Shown here one piece after another: positions 1 to 7,287 of a stretch of 35,160 nt of DNA. The notes beneath the pieces are model-generated. The model was not told the origin of the DNA, did not search any database, and saw only the letters and a program-made list of their open reading frames with translations. Position 1 is the first letter of the stretch; the number at the start of each line of letters is the position of its first letter. Source of the DNA: Deltaproteobacteria bacterium (GTDB lineage: Bacteria > Desulfobacterota > Desulfobulbia > Desulfobulbales > Desulfobulbaceae); contig JAJRQC010000148.1 of the NCBI GenBank assembly GCA_024280455.1, positions 1 to 35,160 on the forward strand. The letters run 5' to 3'. A program made the position numbers and the translations under genes.

Positions 1-170
1 GAAGTCTCCGCTTCGCTGCGCTTATCTGATTCGTCGGCCTGCTCGAAGTCTACGCTTATCTAAACGAATATGGAGCACCGAAGTCTGCGCTTATCCGAAG
101 TCTGCGCTTATCTGGTAAACGCTTACAAGTATGGGTTTATCAATCTTAGTTGCTATTTGGTGAACGGTTA
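1..170. repeat. Short direct repeats related to the dispersed repeat family
   Basis: The first 112 bases carry three near-identical copies of the 16-base motif GAAGTCTNCGCTTATC (starting near 46, 80 and 97) and a longer variant at 1-27 with CTTCGCTGCG inserted. The same core occurs on the opposite strand in repeat unit A3 near 6431-6457 and in the copy near 10485-10500. The block also contains, on the minus strand, AGCAGGCCGACGA (near 33-45), identical to a stretch in the 29.9 kb element. The end (GGTGAACGGTTAC, near 159) resembles the right end of that element. No gene is seen here. Confidence 0.6.
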
Positions 171-212
171 CTACAGGATGTTGCTTATGCCGCCAAGCCG
201 GAACTGACTCGA

Positions 213-1919
213 ATGCTTACGATTGGGAAAAAACGGTTCTGTCGTCTTGTTGCTCTCAACTGCCGGTATACTCACTCCTGTCTGGCCCTGTTTTACCTGC
301 GGGAGGCCCTGGAGCAGAATATGCCGGAGGCTGAGGTCGAATTCCTTCAGCTGACCATAAATGACCCTTATTACCAGACCCTGCTCCGGGTTGCTGAGGA
401 TGATCCGGAGGTCTTATTGTTTTCGGCCTATATCTGGAACAGTGACTACCTGGGCAGACTGGTCGCTGATCTTGCCCGGCTGCGGCCGGGTCGACCGATG
501 GTGATCGGCGGTCCACAGGCCGAATTTCTTGGTGATCTGCCCGCGGAATGTACCTTGGTCCGAGGGGGAATCGAGGGGGTTGATCCTGCTTTCTACCGAG
601 ACCTTTCCCGGGCAGAGCTGCAGTCGCTTTATATTGCCGAACCGGGTGCGGAATTCCCGTTCCCATTCCGGAGCCGTGACTTTGATACTCACCTGCAGAA
701 CCGGCAGATTCTCTACGAGTCCTCGCGGGGCTGTCCGTTTTCCTGTTCCTACTGCCTGTCCGCCGTCAGCACCCGGGTGGTGCATAAGGACGTGTCCAAA
801 GTCGAGGAGGAACTTGGCCATATTCTGGCCGCCCGGCCGATTCTGGTAAAATTTGTCGACCGGACCTTTAACGACAATCCTGACCGAGCCCTTGCCATCT
901 GGCGCTTCCTGGTCGAGAGTAATGTCCAGACCAGGTTTCATTTTGAAGTGGCCCCGGACCGGTTTACTCCGGAGATGCTGGATTTTCTTGCCACTGTCCC
1001 GACCGGACTCTTTCAGTTTGAAGTCGGTATCCAGTCAACAGATCCAAAAATCCTGGCCGCAGTCCATCGGCGCATGGATGTGGAGCCGGCCCTTGCCGCG
1101 ATCGGGCGTCTGGCCAAGGCCGGGAATATCCATCTCCACGTCGATCTCATTCTCGGTTTGCCCGAAGACGGTCCCCAAAGTTTTGCCGAGTCCTTTCGCC
1201 GTGTTTTTTCCTGCCGGCCCGATTATATCCAGATGGGCTTGCTCAAGGTCCTGCCCGGAACCCCTATTGCCGGAGATGTTGAAAAATATGGACTGCTCCA
1301 CTGTGGACGGCCGCCCTTTGAGGTGCTGTCGACCAACACCATGAGCGGCCGGGAAGTGGTGGAACTCTACCTCTTTGGTGAATGTGTTGAACGGTTTTAT
1401 AATAATCGATATTTCCCATCTCTGTATAGGTATCTGCATGACCAGGAAGAAGATCCCTTTGCATTTTTCATGGGTCTGCTTATCGTGTGTGTAAACAGGG
1501 GCTTCTTTCAGCGTGCCGCCACCCAGAAACTGATGACCGAGCTGCTGGTGGAGTATATCAAAATCCGGGACGATGCGGCCTTGTTGATGGAACTGCTCTG
1601 TTATGACTGGCTGCGCTGCGGTCACCGTTTTCTGCCCGACTGTCTACCGCATACCCCGATAGTTGAACTGCGGGCCCTGTTGCGAAAAACCATGCCCGAG
1701 GCCATGGAGCCGTTGTATACTTCCTTTGAGCGTAATCGGTTTTTCAAGCAGGGTATTTTTTTCCGTTTTTCGTCTGCTGCCCTGAACGCCATCGGCTTAA
1801 AGGTGAGAGGCGCATCCGGGGTCCTCTGTTTTCCAGCGGAAAATGATTCTGGTTTGCACGCCTGGAGCAGAGCATTTCTTCTGGCGATGCACGGACAGGA
1901 ACTGCAGGAATTTTCTTGA
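213..1919 (+). CDS. B12-binding domain radical SAM protein (DUF4080-type)
   Basis: This encodes a 568-residue radical SAM enzyme. Residues about 8-130 form a Rossmann-like cobalamin-binding region (starting RLVALNCRYTHS). The 4Fe-4S cluster motif CxxxCxxC is at C174, C178 and C181 (RGCPFSCSYC), followed by a TIM-barrel-like radical SAM core with the typical segment VDLILGLPEDG near 310-320. The C-terminal 180 residues match the layout of DUF4080-type proteins. The substrate is unknown; relatives are typically methyltransferase-like or unassigned. I chose ATG 213 because the family starts just before this motif; an upstream in-frame TTG at 150 lies in repeat sequence. The gene stands alone before a likely cysE promoter. 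Family assignment is firm, function is not. Confidence 0.85.
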   Translation: MLTIGKKRFCRLVALNCRYTHSCLALFYLREALEQNMPEAEVEFLQLTINDPYYQTLLRVAEDDPEVLLFSAYIWNSDYLGRLVADLARLRPGRPMVIGGPQAEFLGDLPAECTLVRGGIEGVDPAFYRDLSRAELQSLYIAEPGAEFPFPFRSRDFDTHLQNRQILYESSRGCPFSCSYCLSAVSTRVVHKDVSKVEEELGHILAARPILVKFVDRTFNDNPDRALAIWRFLVESNVQTRFHFEVAPDRFTPEMLDFLATVPTGLFQFEVGIQSTDPKILAAVHRRMDVEPALAAIGRLAKAGNIHLHVDLILGLPEDGPQSFAESFRRVFSCRPDYIQMGLLKVLPGTPIAGDVEKYGLLHCGRPPFEVLSTNTMSGREVVELYLFGECVERFYNNRYFPSLYRYLHDQEEDPFAFFMGLLIVCVNRGFFQRAATQKLMTELLVEYIKIRDDAALLMELLCYDWLRCGHRFLPDCLPHTPIVELRALLRKTMPEAMEPLYTSFERNRFFKQGIFFRFSSAALNAIGLKVRGASGVLCFPAENDSGLHAWSRAFLLAMHGQELQEFS

Positions 1920-1946
1920 CATCTTGCACCCACATTGTGGTATATG
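1916..1946 (+). promoter_or_regulatory. Candidate sigma-70 promoter with an internal dyad, upstream of cysE
   Basis: A perfect -35 hexamer TTGACA (1916-1921) overlaps the stop of the radical SAM gene. A -10-like GTATAT/TATATG follows at 1940-1946 (spacer 18-19). Between them lies the dyad CCACATTGTGG (1930-1940), a possible operator. The same 11-mer recurs upstream of dnaA at 24523-24533. Promoter role is inferred from sequence only. Confidence 0.4.
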
Positions 1947-1995
1947 TAGGTCTCTTTGTCATGTACTGTTATTTAAGTGTCTGAGGAAATAAAGA

Positions 1996-2958
1996 ATGGG
2001 AAAAGAAGAATGGGTTGCAGGCAACTGTAACAGTGAGCTCAGGCCGGAGGGTATTCGCATGAATCGAATACCCGGGGTGGTCAAAGAACTGTGTGATATG
2101 TTCCGTTCCGGTGGGCGTACCAGTCATATCGAACCGGTGCCGATTCCCTCCAAGGACGGAATTGTCGAGCTGGTTCTGCAGTTGCAGCAGGTGCTGTTTC
2201 CAGGATATTTTACCGACATGATCCTGACCCCTGAAAACCTGGAATATTATCTCGGACAGAAACTCAGCGTCCTGTATGAACGGCTGGCCCAGCAGGTCGG
2301 CTCCGCCATTCGGCATGACTGTTTCCGGCATAATCAGTCCTGCAGCAACTGCGGCGACCGGAGCTACGGTATTGCCGAGGCCTTTATCGAATCGCTGCCG
2401 GGAATCCGTGAACGGCTGGAGTCCGACATCGAGGCCACTCTGGTCGGTGATCCGGCCGCGGCCAACGCCGATGAGGTGATTTTCAGTTACCCCGGCCTGT
2501 TTGCCACCATGGTGTATAGGATTGCCCATCGCCTGGTCGAGCTGGAGGTCCCGATAATTCCTCGAATTATGAGCGAATACGCCTATCACCGCACAACCAT
2601 TGACATCAACCCGGAAGCCAATATCGGGGCCAGTTTTTTTATTGACCACGGTGCCGGGGTGGTTGTCGGTGCCACCACTGATATCGGGGCACGGGTTCGT
2701 ATCTACCAGGGGGTAACCCTGGGGGCACTGTCTCTGCCGAGGGATGCCGGAGAGAAGTTGCGCCACACCAAGAGGCACCCGACCATTGAAGGTGACGTAA
2801 TTATCTATGCCAATGCGACTATCCTGGGCGGTGAAACCGTAATCGGGGCCCGTTCAATTATTGGCGGTAACGTCTGGCTGACCCAGTCGGTGGGCCCGGA
2901 CACCAAGGTGTTGCTTAAACAGCCGGAGCTGGTTTATCTTGGAAAAAAGGAGGGATGA
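1996..2958 (+). CDS. cysE: Serine O-acetyltransferase
   Basis: The 320-residue protein transfers acetyl from acetyl-CoA to L-serine, giving O-acetylserine for cysteine synthesis in the cytoplasm. The C-terminal third is a left-handed beta-helix of hexapeptide repeats. The expected active-site pair D217-H218 lies in [12 protein letters not shown], with a second conserved His (H261) in KRHPTIEGD. The N-terminal helical half is longer than in E. coli CysE and carries a Cys cluster (C109, C116, C119). The C-terminus (LGKKEG) lacks the terminal isoleucine that binds CysK in enterics. A GAGGAAAT ribosome site precedes ATG 1996. The stop overlaps the cysK start, so the pair is probably co-translated. 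This layout fits the EpsC/CysE-like acetyltransferases of anaerobes. Confidence 0.93.
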   Translation: MGKEEWVAGNCNSELRPEGIRMNRIPGVVKELCDMFRSGGRTSHIEPVPIPSKDGIVELVLQLQQVLFPGYFTDMILTPENLEYYLGQKLSVLYERLAQQVGSAIRHDCFRHNQSCSNCGDRSYGIAEAFIESLPGIRERLESDIEATLVGDPAAANADEVIFSYPGLFATMVYRIAHRLVELEVPIIPRIMSEYAYHRTTIDINPEANIGASFFIDHGAGVVVGATTDIGARVRIYQGVTLGALSLPRDAGEKLRHTKRHPTIEGDVIIYANATILGGETVIGARSIIGGNVWLTQSVGPDTKVLLKQPELVYLGKKEG

Positions 2959-3878
2959 TGCAGCAGGTACGTGATAATTTAATAGGAACGGTTGGAGATA
3001 CACCTCTTATCGGGCTTGCCAATATACAATGCGAGGCGGAACTGCTGGCCAAGATCGAGTCGCGCAATCCGCTCGGCAGTGTCAAGGACCGGATCGCGGT
3101 CGCCATGATTGATGCCGCCGAGGCCGATGGTCTGCTTGAAGAGAATACCACCATTGTCGAGCCGACCAGCGGCAATACCGGCATCGGCCTGGCCTTTGTC
3201 AGTGCCGCCAAGGGGTATCGGCTGGTGTTGACCATGCCCGATACCATGAGTGTCGAGCGCCGTAAACTGCTTATCCACATGGGGGCTGAACTGGTCCTGA
3301 CCCCGGGCAGCGAGGGCATGACCGGGGCCATTACCCGCGCCCGGGAACTGCTTGCCGAGATCCAGGGAGCCTGGATGCCTAACCAGTTTACCAACCCGGC
3401 CAATCCGGCTATACATAGAAAGACGACAGGCCCGGAGATCTGGCAGCAGACCGGTGGGCAGGTGGATTTTCTTGTATCCGGAGTCGGTACCGGCGGCACC
3501 CTGACCGGTGCCGGTGGATATTTGAAAGAGAAAACCGGGATTCAGGTCGTTGCGGTTGAACCCGCGGATTCACCAGTGCTTTCCGGGGGGCAGCCAGGTC
3601 CACATAAGATCCAGGGGATAGGGGCCGGTTTTGTCCCGGAAGTTCTGGACACCGACCTGATTGACGAGGTGGTGCAGGTCACAAACGAGGATGCCTTTGC
3701 CATGGCTCGGACCCTTGCAAAAAAAGAGGGTATACTCTGCGGTATCTCTTCCGGGGCGGCGGTACGTGCTGCGGTGGACATCGGCAACCGGGCGGAGAAT
3801 AAAGGGAAACGAATAGTGGTTGTGCTGCCGGATACCGGCGAGCGCTATTTAAGTACGGATCTTATGGCGGATGCCTGA
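2955..3878 (+). CDS. cysK: Cysteine synthase (O-acetylserine sulfhydrylase)
   Basis: This 307-residue PLP enzyme of fold type II combines O-acetylserine with sulfide to make cysteine. The PLP-binding lysine is K44 in NPLGSVKDR. The substrate loop TSGNTG is at 71-76, the phosphate-binding glycine loop [10 protein letters not shown] at 176-185, and the conserved GISSGAA and [10 protein letters not shown] segments at 263-269 and 292-301. Length is normal for CysK/CysM. Two ATGs stand in tandem (2955 and 2958) right after AAGGAGGG; the second has the better spacing. The overlap with cysE (ATGA) indicates coupled translation. CysM cannot be excluded, but direct pairing with cysE favours CysK. Confidence 0.93.
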   Translation: MMQQVRDNLIGTVGDTPLIGLANIQCEAELLAKIESRNPLGSVKDRIAVAMIDAAEADGLLEENTTIVEPTSGNTGIGLAFVSAAKGYRLVLTMPDTMSVERRKLLIHMGAELVLTPGSEGMTGAITRARELLAEIQGAWMPNQFTNPANPAIHRKTTGPEIWQQTGGQVDFLVSGVGTGGTLTGAGGYLKEKTGIQVVAVEPADSPVLSGGQPGPHKIQGIGAGFVPEVLDTDLIDEVVQVTNEDAFAMARTLAKKEGILCGISSGAAVRAAVDIGNRAENKGKRIVVVLPDTGERYLSTDLMADA

Positions 3879-3906
3879 TTTTTTTTATACCTAAGGAGTA
3901 CAGCAA

Positions 3907-4347
3907 ATGGGAACAATTGTTTCACTCAATGTCAGTCGGAAGAAAGGGGTTAACAAGGAACCTGTGGAATCGGTCACGGTGCGGGTCGACCACGGGATTG
4001 AGGGCGATGCCCATGCCGGAGACTGGCATCGGCAGATCAGTCTGCTGGCAGAGGAGTCCATTGACGTTATGCGTGCTAAGGGGCTTGAACTTGAGCCCGG
4101 GGCCTTTGCTGAAAATATTACCACCAAGGGGATTGACCTGCCCCATCTCCCCATCGGCACCCGCCTTGTCTGTGGCGAGGTCGAACTTGAGGTCACCCAG
4201 ATCGGCAAGAAATGCCATAAGGGCTGTGAGATTTTCAAACAGGTCGGTGACTGCATTATGCCAAGAGAGGGTATCTTTACCAAGGTAATCAAACCGGGCA
4301 GTCTGCGTTGCGGCGACCGGTTTGAGATTGTTGAGGCGGATGCCTGA
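3907..4347 (+). CDS. MOSC domain-containing protein
   Basis: The 146-residue protein is a stand-alone MOSC domain, the fold found at the C-terminus of molybdenum cofactor sulfurases and thought to bind or pass on sulfur or metal-sulfur groups. Visible hallmarks are the EGDAHAGDWHRQISLL segment (32-47), GAFAENITTKGI (65-76) and a GKKCHKGCEIF motif with C103 and C107. The AAGGAG ribosome site 8 bases before ATG 3907 supports the start. It sits 28 bases after cysK and overlaps the next gene, so it may use cysteine-derived sulfur; that link is inferred. Single-domain MOSC proteins of this kind are common in anaerobes and most lack a proven substrate. Confidence 0.85.
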   Translation: MGTIVSLNVSRKKGVNKEPVESVTVRVDHGIEGDAHAGDWHRQISLLAEESIDVMRAKGLELEPGAFAENITTKGIDLPHLPIGTRLVCGEVELEVTQIGKKCHKGCEIFKQVGDCIMPREGIFTKVIKPGSLRCGDRFEIVEADA

Positions 4348-5029
4348 TTCCATCGTGACTGTGATGATCGATAAACAGGCCTGTGACCGGTGCGGCTCCT
4401 GCTGCATGCAGGGCGGCCCGGCCCTACACAGCCAGGATCTGGATCTGGTTTGTTCCGGTGCGCTGCGCTGTGAACATCTGGCCACGGTCAGAAAAGGGGA
4501 ACTGGCCTTCCAGCCCCTGGCTGAGTCGGCAACACCAGTGGCCCGGGAATTTCTGAAACTCCAGGGGCGGAGCGGTTCCTGGACCTGCCTGTTCTATGAT
4601 GACGCGGCCAAGGCCTGCTCGATTTATCAGCAGCGGCCTGTGGCCTGCGGCCTGCTCGACTGCACCGCTCCGGAGGCATTGCTGGCGATTACCGGCAAGG
4701 AGCTTCTGACCCGTTTTGACTGTATTGGAGACGATGATTCCCTGCTGTCCCTTGTTCGCAGGCATGAAGAAGGCTGCCCCTGTCCGGATATGGCCGCAGC
4801 CGAAACCGGGCTGCAGGCGGCAACCGGAAGGTCGTCACTGCTTGAGGAGTTGACCCGGCAGGTGAATGTTGATCTTGGCTTCCGCAATCAGGCGGCTGGA
4901 ATGCGGAACCTGAGTGTGGCCGAGGAACTTTTTTATTTTGGCCGTCCTCTGTTTCAACTGCTCATGCCGTTAGGGATTCAGGTTCGGGAGTCGTCCGTCG
5001 GTCTGGAGCTTTTCATGCATCAGGGATAA
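4340..5029 (+). CDS. YkgJ-type cysteine-cluster protein (putative Zn/Fe-chelating domain)
   Basis: The 229-residue protein carries the cysteine pattern of the YkgJ/CxxCxxCC family: CDRCGSCC near the N-terminus, then CLFYD, ACSIYQQRPVACGLLDC, and later FDC and CPCPD. This family is predicted to chelate zinc or an iron-sulfur cluster; no reaction is established. ATG 4340 overlaps the end of the MOSC gene (ATGCCTGA), with a weak GAGGCGG before it; ATG 4364 is an alternative. The final 90 residues are helical and not recognised. Overlap with the MOSC gene suggests a shared transcript with cysE-cysK. Confidence 0.8.
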   Translation: MPDSIVTVMIDKQACDRCGSCCMQGGPALHSQDLDLVCSGALRCEHLATVRKGELAFQPLAESATPVAREFLKLQGRSGSWTCLFYDDAAKACSIYQQRPVACGLLDCTAPEALLAITGKELLTRFDCIGDDDSLLSLVRRHEEGCPCPDMAAAETGLQAATGRSSLLEELTRQVNVDLGFRNQAAGMRNLSVAEELFYFGRPLFQLLMPLGIQVRESSVGLELFMHQG

Positions 5030-5056
5030 TATCGCTTGTTTCAGCCAATGCTGATG

Positions 5057-5074
5057 CCGGATGAATTCATCCGG
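5057..5074. repeat. 18-bp perfect palindrome CCGGATGAATTCATCCGG
   Basis: The sequence is self-complementary over all 18 bases and lies 28 bases after the YkgJ-type stop and 160 bases before the nitroreductase start. It is followed by ATCCGGC and a T-rich TTTCTTTTT. It could be a terminator stem for the upstream operon or a dimeric-regulator site for the nitroreductase gene. Sequence alone does not decide. Confidence 0.5.
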
Positions 5075-5233
5075 AATCCGGCAGGAGTGTTTCTTTTTAA
5101 TCCTCAGCGATGGTATCCCTTGCTCATGGATCAACTTTGTACTCAATCAGAGTTTCCATTGTACAGGGTCGCCTGTTCAAGGACTTTTTAAGAGAACGAC
5201 GCGCTGGCCCATTAACAATATTGGAGGTAGAGC

Positions 5234-5839
5234 ATGAACACAAAAGATGCAATCCGTTCCCGTCGGGCAGTGAAACATTATGATGCAAGCCATGTAATGA
5301 CGGAGGAAGAGGTAAATGAACTCCTGTCGCTTGCCGTTCTCTCTCCGACCGCGTTCAATATCCAGAACTGGCGTTTTGTTGTGGTGACGAATCCGGCGCT
5401 CAGGCAGCAGATCAGAGAAGTCGCCTGGGACCAGGCCCAGGTGACCGATACCTCCCTGTTCATTATTCTCTGTGCCGATCTGAAGTCATGGGAGAAAGAG
5501 CCGGAACGGTACTGGGTCAATGCCCCGCAAGAGGTTTGTGAGTTTATGATCCCTGCCATTGACGCGTATTATCGCGGCAAGGATCAGGTGCAGCGGGACG
5601 AGGCCATGCGGTCCTGCGGCATTGCCGCCCAGACCCTGATGCTTGCCGCCCAGTCGATGGGATATGAATCCTGCCCCATGGACGGCTTTGATTTTGAAGA
5701 GGTGGCCCGGCTTATTCATCTTCCCGACGATCATGTAATCACCATGTTTGTTGCTATCGGCAAGGGTACAAAAGAGGCGTGGCCGCGTCCGGGGCAACTG
5801 GATCTGTCCGAGGTTGTTCTTTCCAACAGATTTGACTGA
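5234..5839 (+). CDS. Nitroreductase family protein (FMN-dependent)
   Basis: This 201-residue protein belongs to the nitroreductase fold, which binds FMN at a dimer interface and reduces nitro compounds, quinones or related substrates with NAD(P)H. The FMN-phosphate segment SRRAVKHYD is at 9-17, the SPTAFNIQNWRFVVV stretch at 37-51, and the MGYESCPMDGFDF segment near 140-153 occupies the usual flavin-contacting position. A strong TTGGAGGTAGAGC ribosome site precedes ATG 5234. The gene appears monocistronic: a 204-base gap precedes it and nearly 1 kb of repeats follows. The natural substrate cannot be told from sequence. Confidence 0.9.
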   Translation: MNTKDAIRSRRAVKHYDASHVMTEEEVNELLSLAVLSPTAFNIQNWRFVVVTNPALRQQIREVAWDQAQVTDTSLFIILCADLKSWEKEPERYWVNAPQEVCEFMIPAIDAYYRGKDQVQRDEAMRSCGIAAQTLMLAAQSMGYESCPMDGFDFEEVARLIHLPDDHVITMFVAIGKGTKEAWPRPGQLDLSEVVLSNRFD

Positions 5840-5942
5840 CACTCCGGTCCCATAGCCGGTAGCGTCGTACAGACGATCCACCACCAGGTATAAACCGGCA
5901 TAGCCGGGCCGAGTGTTGACAACGAATGATAAAAACAGGGTG

Positions 5943-5968
5943 GATCGGAGTCTCGCAAGATTCCGATC
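5943..5968. repeat. Hairpin-forming inverted repeat (11-bp stem, CGCA loop)
   Basis: GATCGGAGTCT (5943-5953) pairs with AGATTCCGATC (5958-5968), with one G-T wobble, around a four-base loop. It lies about 100 bases downstream of the nitroreductase gene. There is no T-tract, so a simple intrinsic terminator is not indicated. Confidence 0.5.
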
Positions 5969-5997
5969 TGGGTTAAAGCGGGTTATGAGCCCGATAT

Positions 5998-6104
5998 CGT
6001 TGGGTTACGCTGGGCTTACCTGCTGGCCGGGACGTAATCTTCAGGCCGGGACAAGCGTAACCTAACAGGTTTGAAGTTGAGCCCCGCTAACGCCAACCTA
6101 CAGC
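5998..6104. repeat. Foldback element with imperfect terminal inverted repeats
   Basis: GGTTACGCT (6003-6011) is the exact reverse complement of AGCGTAACC (6054-6062). The outer flanks CGTTGGGTTACGCTGGGCT and AGCCCCGCTAACGCCAACC are imperfect reverse complements of each other. The ends resemble GTTGGGTTACGC-type repeats found between genes in many bacteria. It carries no ORF, and could be a MITE-like or REP-like unit. Confidence 0.45.
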
Positions 6105-6126
6105 AAAAAGACAGGCAGATAGATCT

Positions 6127-6620
6127 GATTTTCAGATAAACCAGCATGGCTGGACCAGATTTATAACGTTACAGCCACAACGAACGATGAAAATAGCCTG
6201 ATACGACATCACTTCGTGGGCGATTTTCGGATAAACCAGCATGGCTGGACCAAGATTTTTAACGTCACAGCCACAACCAAGGATGAAAATAGCCTGAATC
6301 AGCGTACTTCGTGGGCGATTTTCGGATAAACCGCCATGCTTTTCCGGCACAACAAACTATGAAAATCAACAAGTTGCGTTCATAACATCGCGTAATTCGA
6401 TTTTCGGATAAACCAGCATGGCTGGACCAGATAAGCGGAGCGAAGCGCAGACTCCGGGTTTTTAACGTCACAGCCACAACCAAGGATGAAAATAGCCTGA
6501 TGCGGTATCACTTCGTGGGCGATTTTCAGATAAACCGCCATGCTTTTCCGGCACAACAAACTATGAAAATCAACAAGTTGCGTTCATAACATCGCGTAAT
6601 TCGATTTTCGGATAAACAGC
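6127..6620. repeat. Tandem composite repeat array, order A-A-B-A-B
   Basis: Five units follow head to tail, each beginning GATTTTC(A/G)GATAAACC: A1 6127-6221, A2 6222-6316, B1 6317-6398, A3 6399-6520, B2 6521-6602, then a sixth truncated start at 6603. B1 and B2 are both 82 bases and differ at one base. A units share the hairpin CCAGCATGGCTGG, then CACAGCCACAAC and GATGAAAATAGCCTGA. A3 carries about 27 extra bases containing GCAGACTCCGGG, also present in the lone copy near 10.48 kb. In the B units, GATTTTC is answered by GAAAATC, so each can fold. No ORF of note is present. This is not a CRISPR array. Confidence 0.8.
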
Positions 6621-6805
6621 TTGTCGGATCCTTGACTTGTACGTTATGCTTAGCCGTCCTTAACTGTTGGTGTCGTGATAGTTGTTTTATAACATCATGA
6701 AATGTAGAGTAAAATTTATTCTCTGTTTTTCTGGTATGGAAATAGCAAGTTCATGTGAACGAAGCTTTTTTCAAAAATACATAACTAACAAGGGTGGAGG
6801 TTACT

Positions 6806-7084
6806 ATGCAATCCAGAGAACGACGTGCCTGTCTGAGGTTTACATTGAACCATCCGGTGCTGATGGGAACAGGCGAAGACTGGGGACATCTGGCGGAAAT
6901 TATCGATGCCGGTGTTGAAGGGATGCGCGTGCGAATGACCAACCAGTCCGGTTTTCAGGTCGGTCATGAAGTGGATATCGCCTGTCTGTCCCGGCAAGAT
7001 CAGGCAGATACGGTTAATCTCCGCTGTCGAGTGGCCTGGGAAGATGCTGAGAATTTAGAGGTCGGCCTGACGTATCTGCAGTAG
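6806..7084 (+). CDS. Small PilZ-like domain protein
   Basis: The 92-residue protein looks like a single PilZ domain, the c-di-GMP receptor fold. It starts with RERRACLRF, matching the RxxxR motif, and has IDAGVEGMRV where the family shows (D/N)xSxxG, with glycine in place of serine. The rest alternates short beta strands (VDIACL, VNLRCRVAW, LEVGLTYL) as expected of the barrel. GGGTGGAGG five bases before ATG 6806 fixes the start. It is flanked by the repeat array and a terminator, so it is monocistronic. It may act as a small adaptor for motility or exopolysaccharide control; that is family knowledge only. The Ser to Gly change makes c-di-GMP binding less certain. Confidence 0.65.
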   Translation: MQSRERRACLRFTLNHPVLMGTGEDWGHLAEIIDAGVEGMRVRMTNQSGFQVGHEVDIACLSRQDQADTVNLRCRVAWEDAENLEVGLTYLQ

Positions 7085-7206
7085 TCACTGTCTGCTGAGT
7101 TTTTGCTGTATATTCCGGCTTGGCTGTATTTGATGGTAGAGTTGCGCCTTGATTGCCATAACGTCGTCATAGCCGAAGTGTATTTTTTTTGTAACTATCC
7201 GTTGAG

Positions 7207-7254
7207 AAGAGGAATGTAGGGTCGGTAACGTAACCTTTATATTCCTCTTTTTTT
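7207..7254 (+). terminator. Intrinsic terminator after the PilZ-like gene
   Basis: AAGAGGAAT (7207-7215) pairs with ATTCCTCTT (7241-7249), followed at once by a T run to 7254. The loop contains a further weak GGT/ACC pairing. It lies 122 bases beyond the PilZ-like stop and just upstream of the M48 protease gene. Confidence 0.6.
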
Positions 7255-7287
7255 GGTTTTTTAAATTATTTCCATTGTTGTGTCTTT

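Noticed and set aside
150-212. Upstream TTG start for the radical SAM protein
   Set aside because: The extra 21 residues come from repeat-related sequence and lack family similarity; no ribosome site precedes it.
6127-6620. CRISPR array
   Set aside because: Units are 82-122 bases long, nearly identical over most of their length and contiguous, with no unique spacers and no cas genes nearby.
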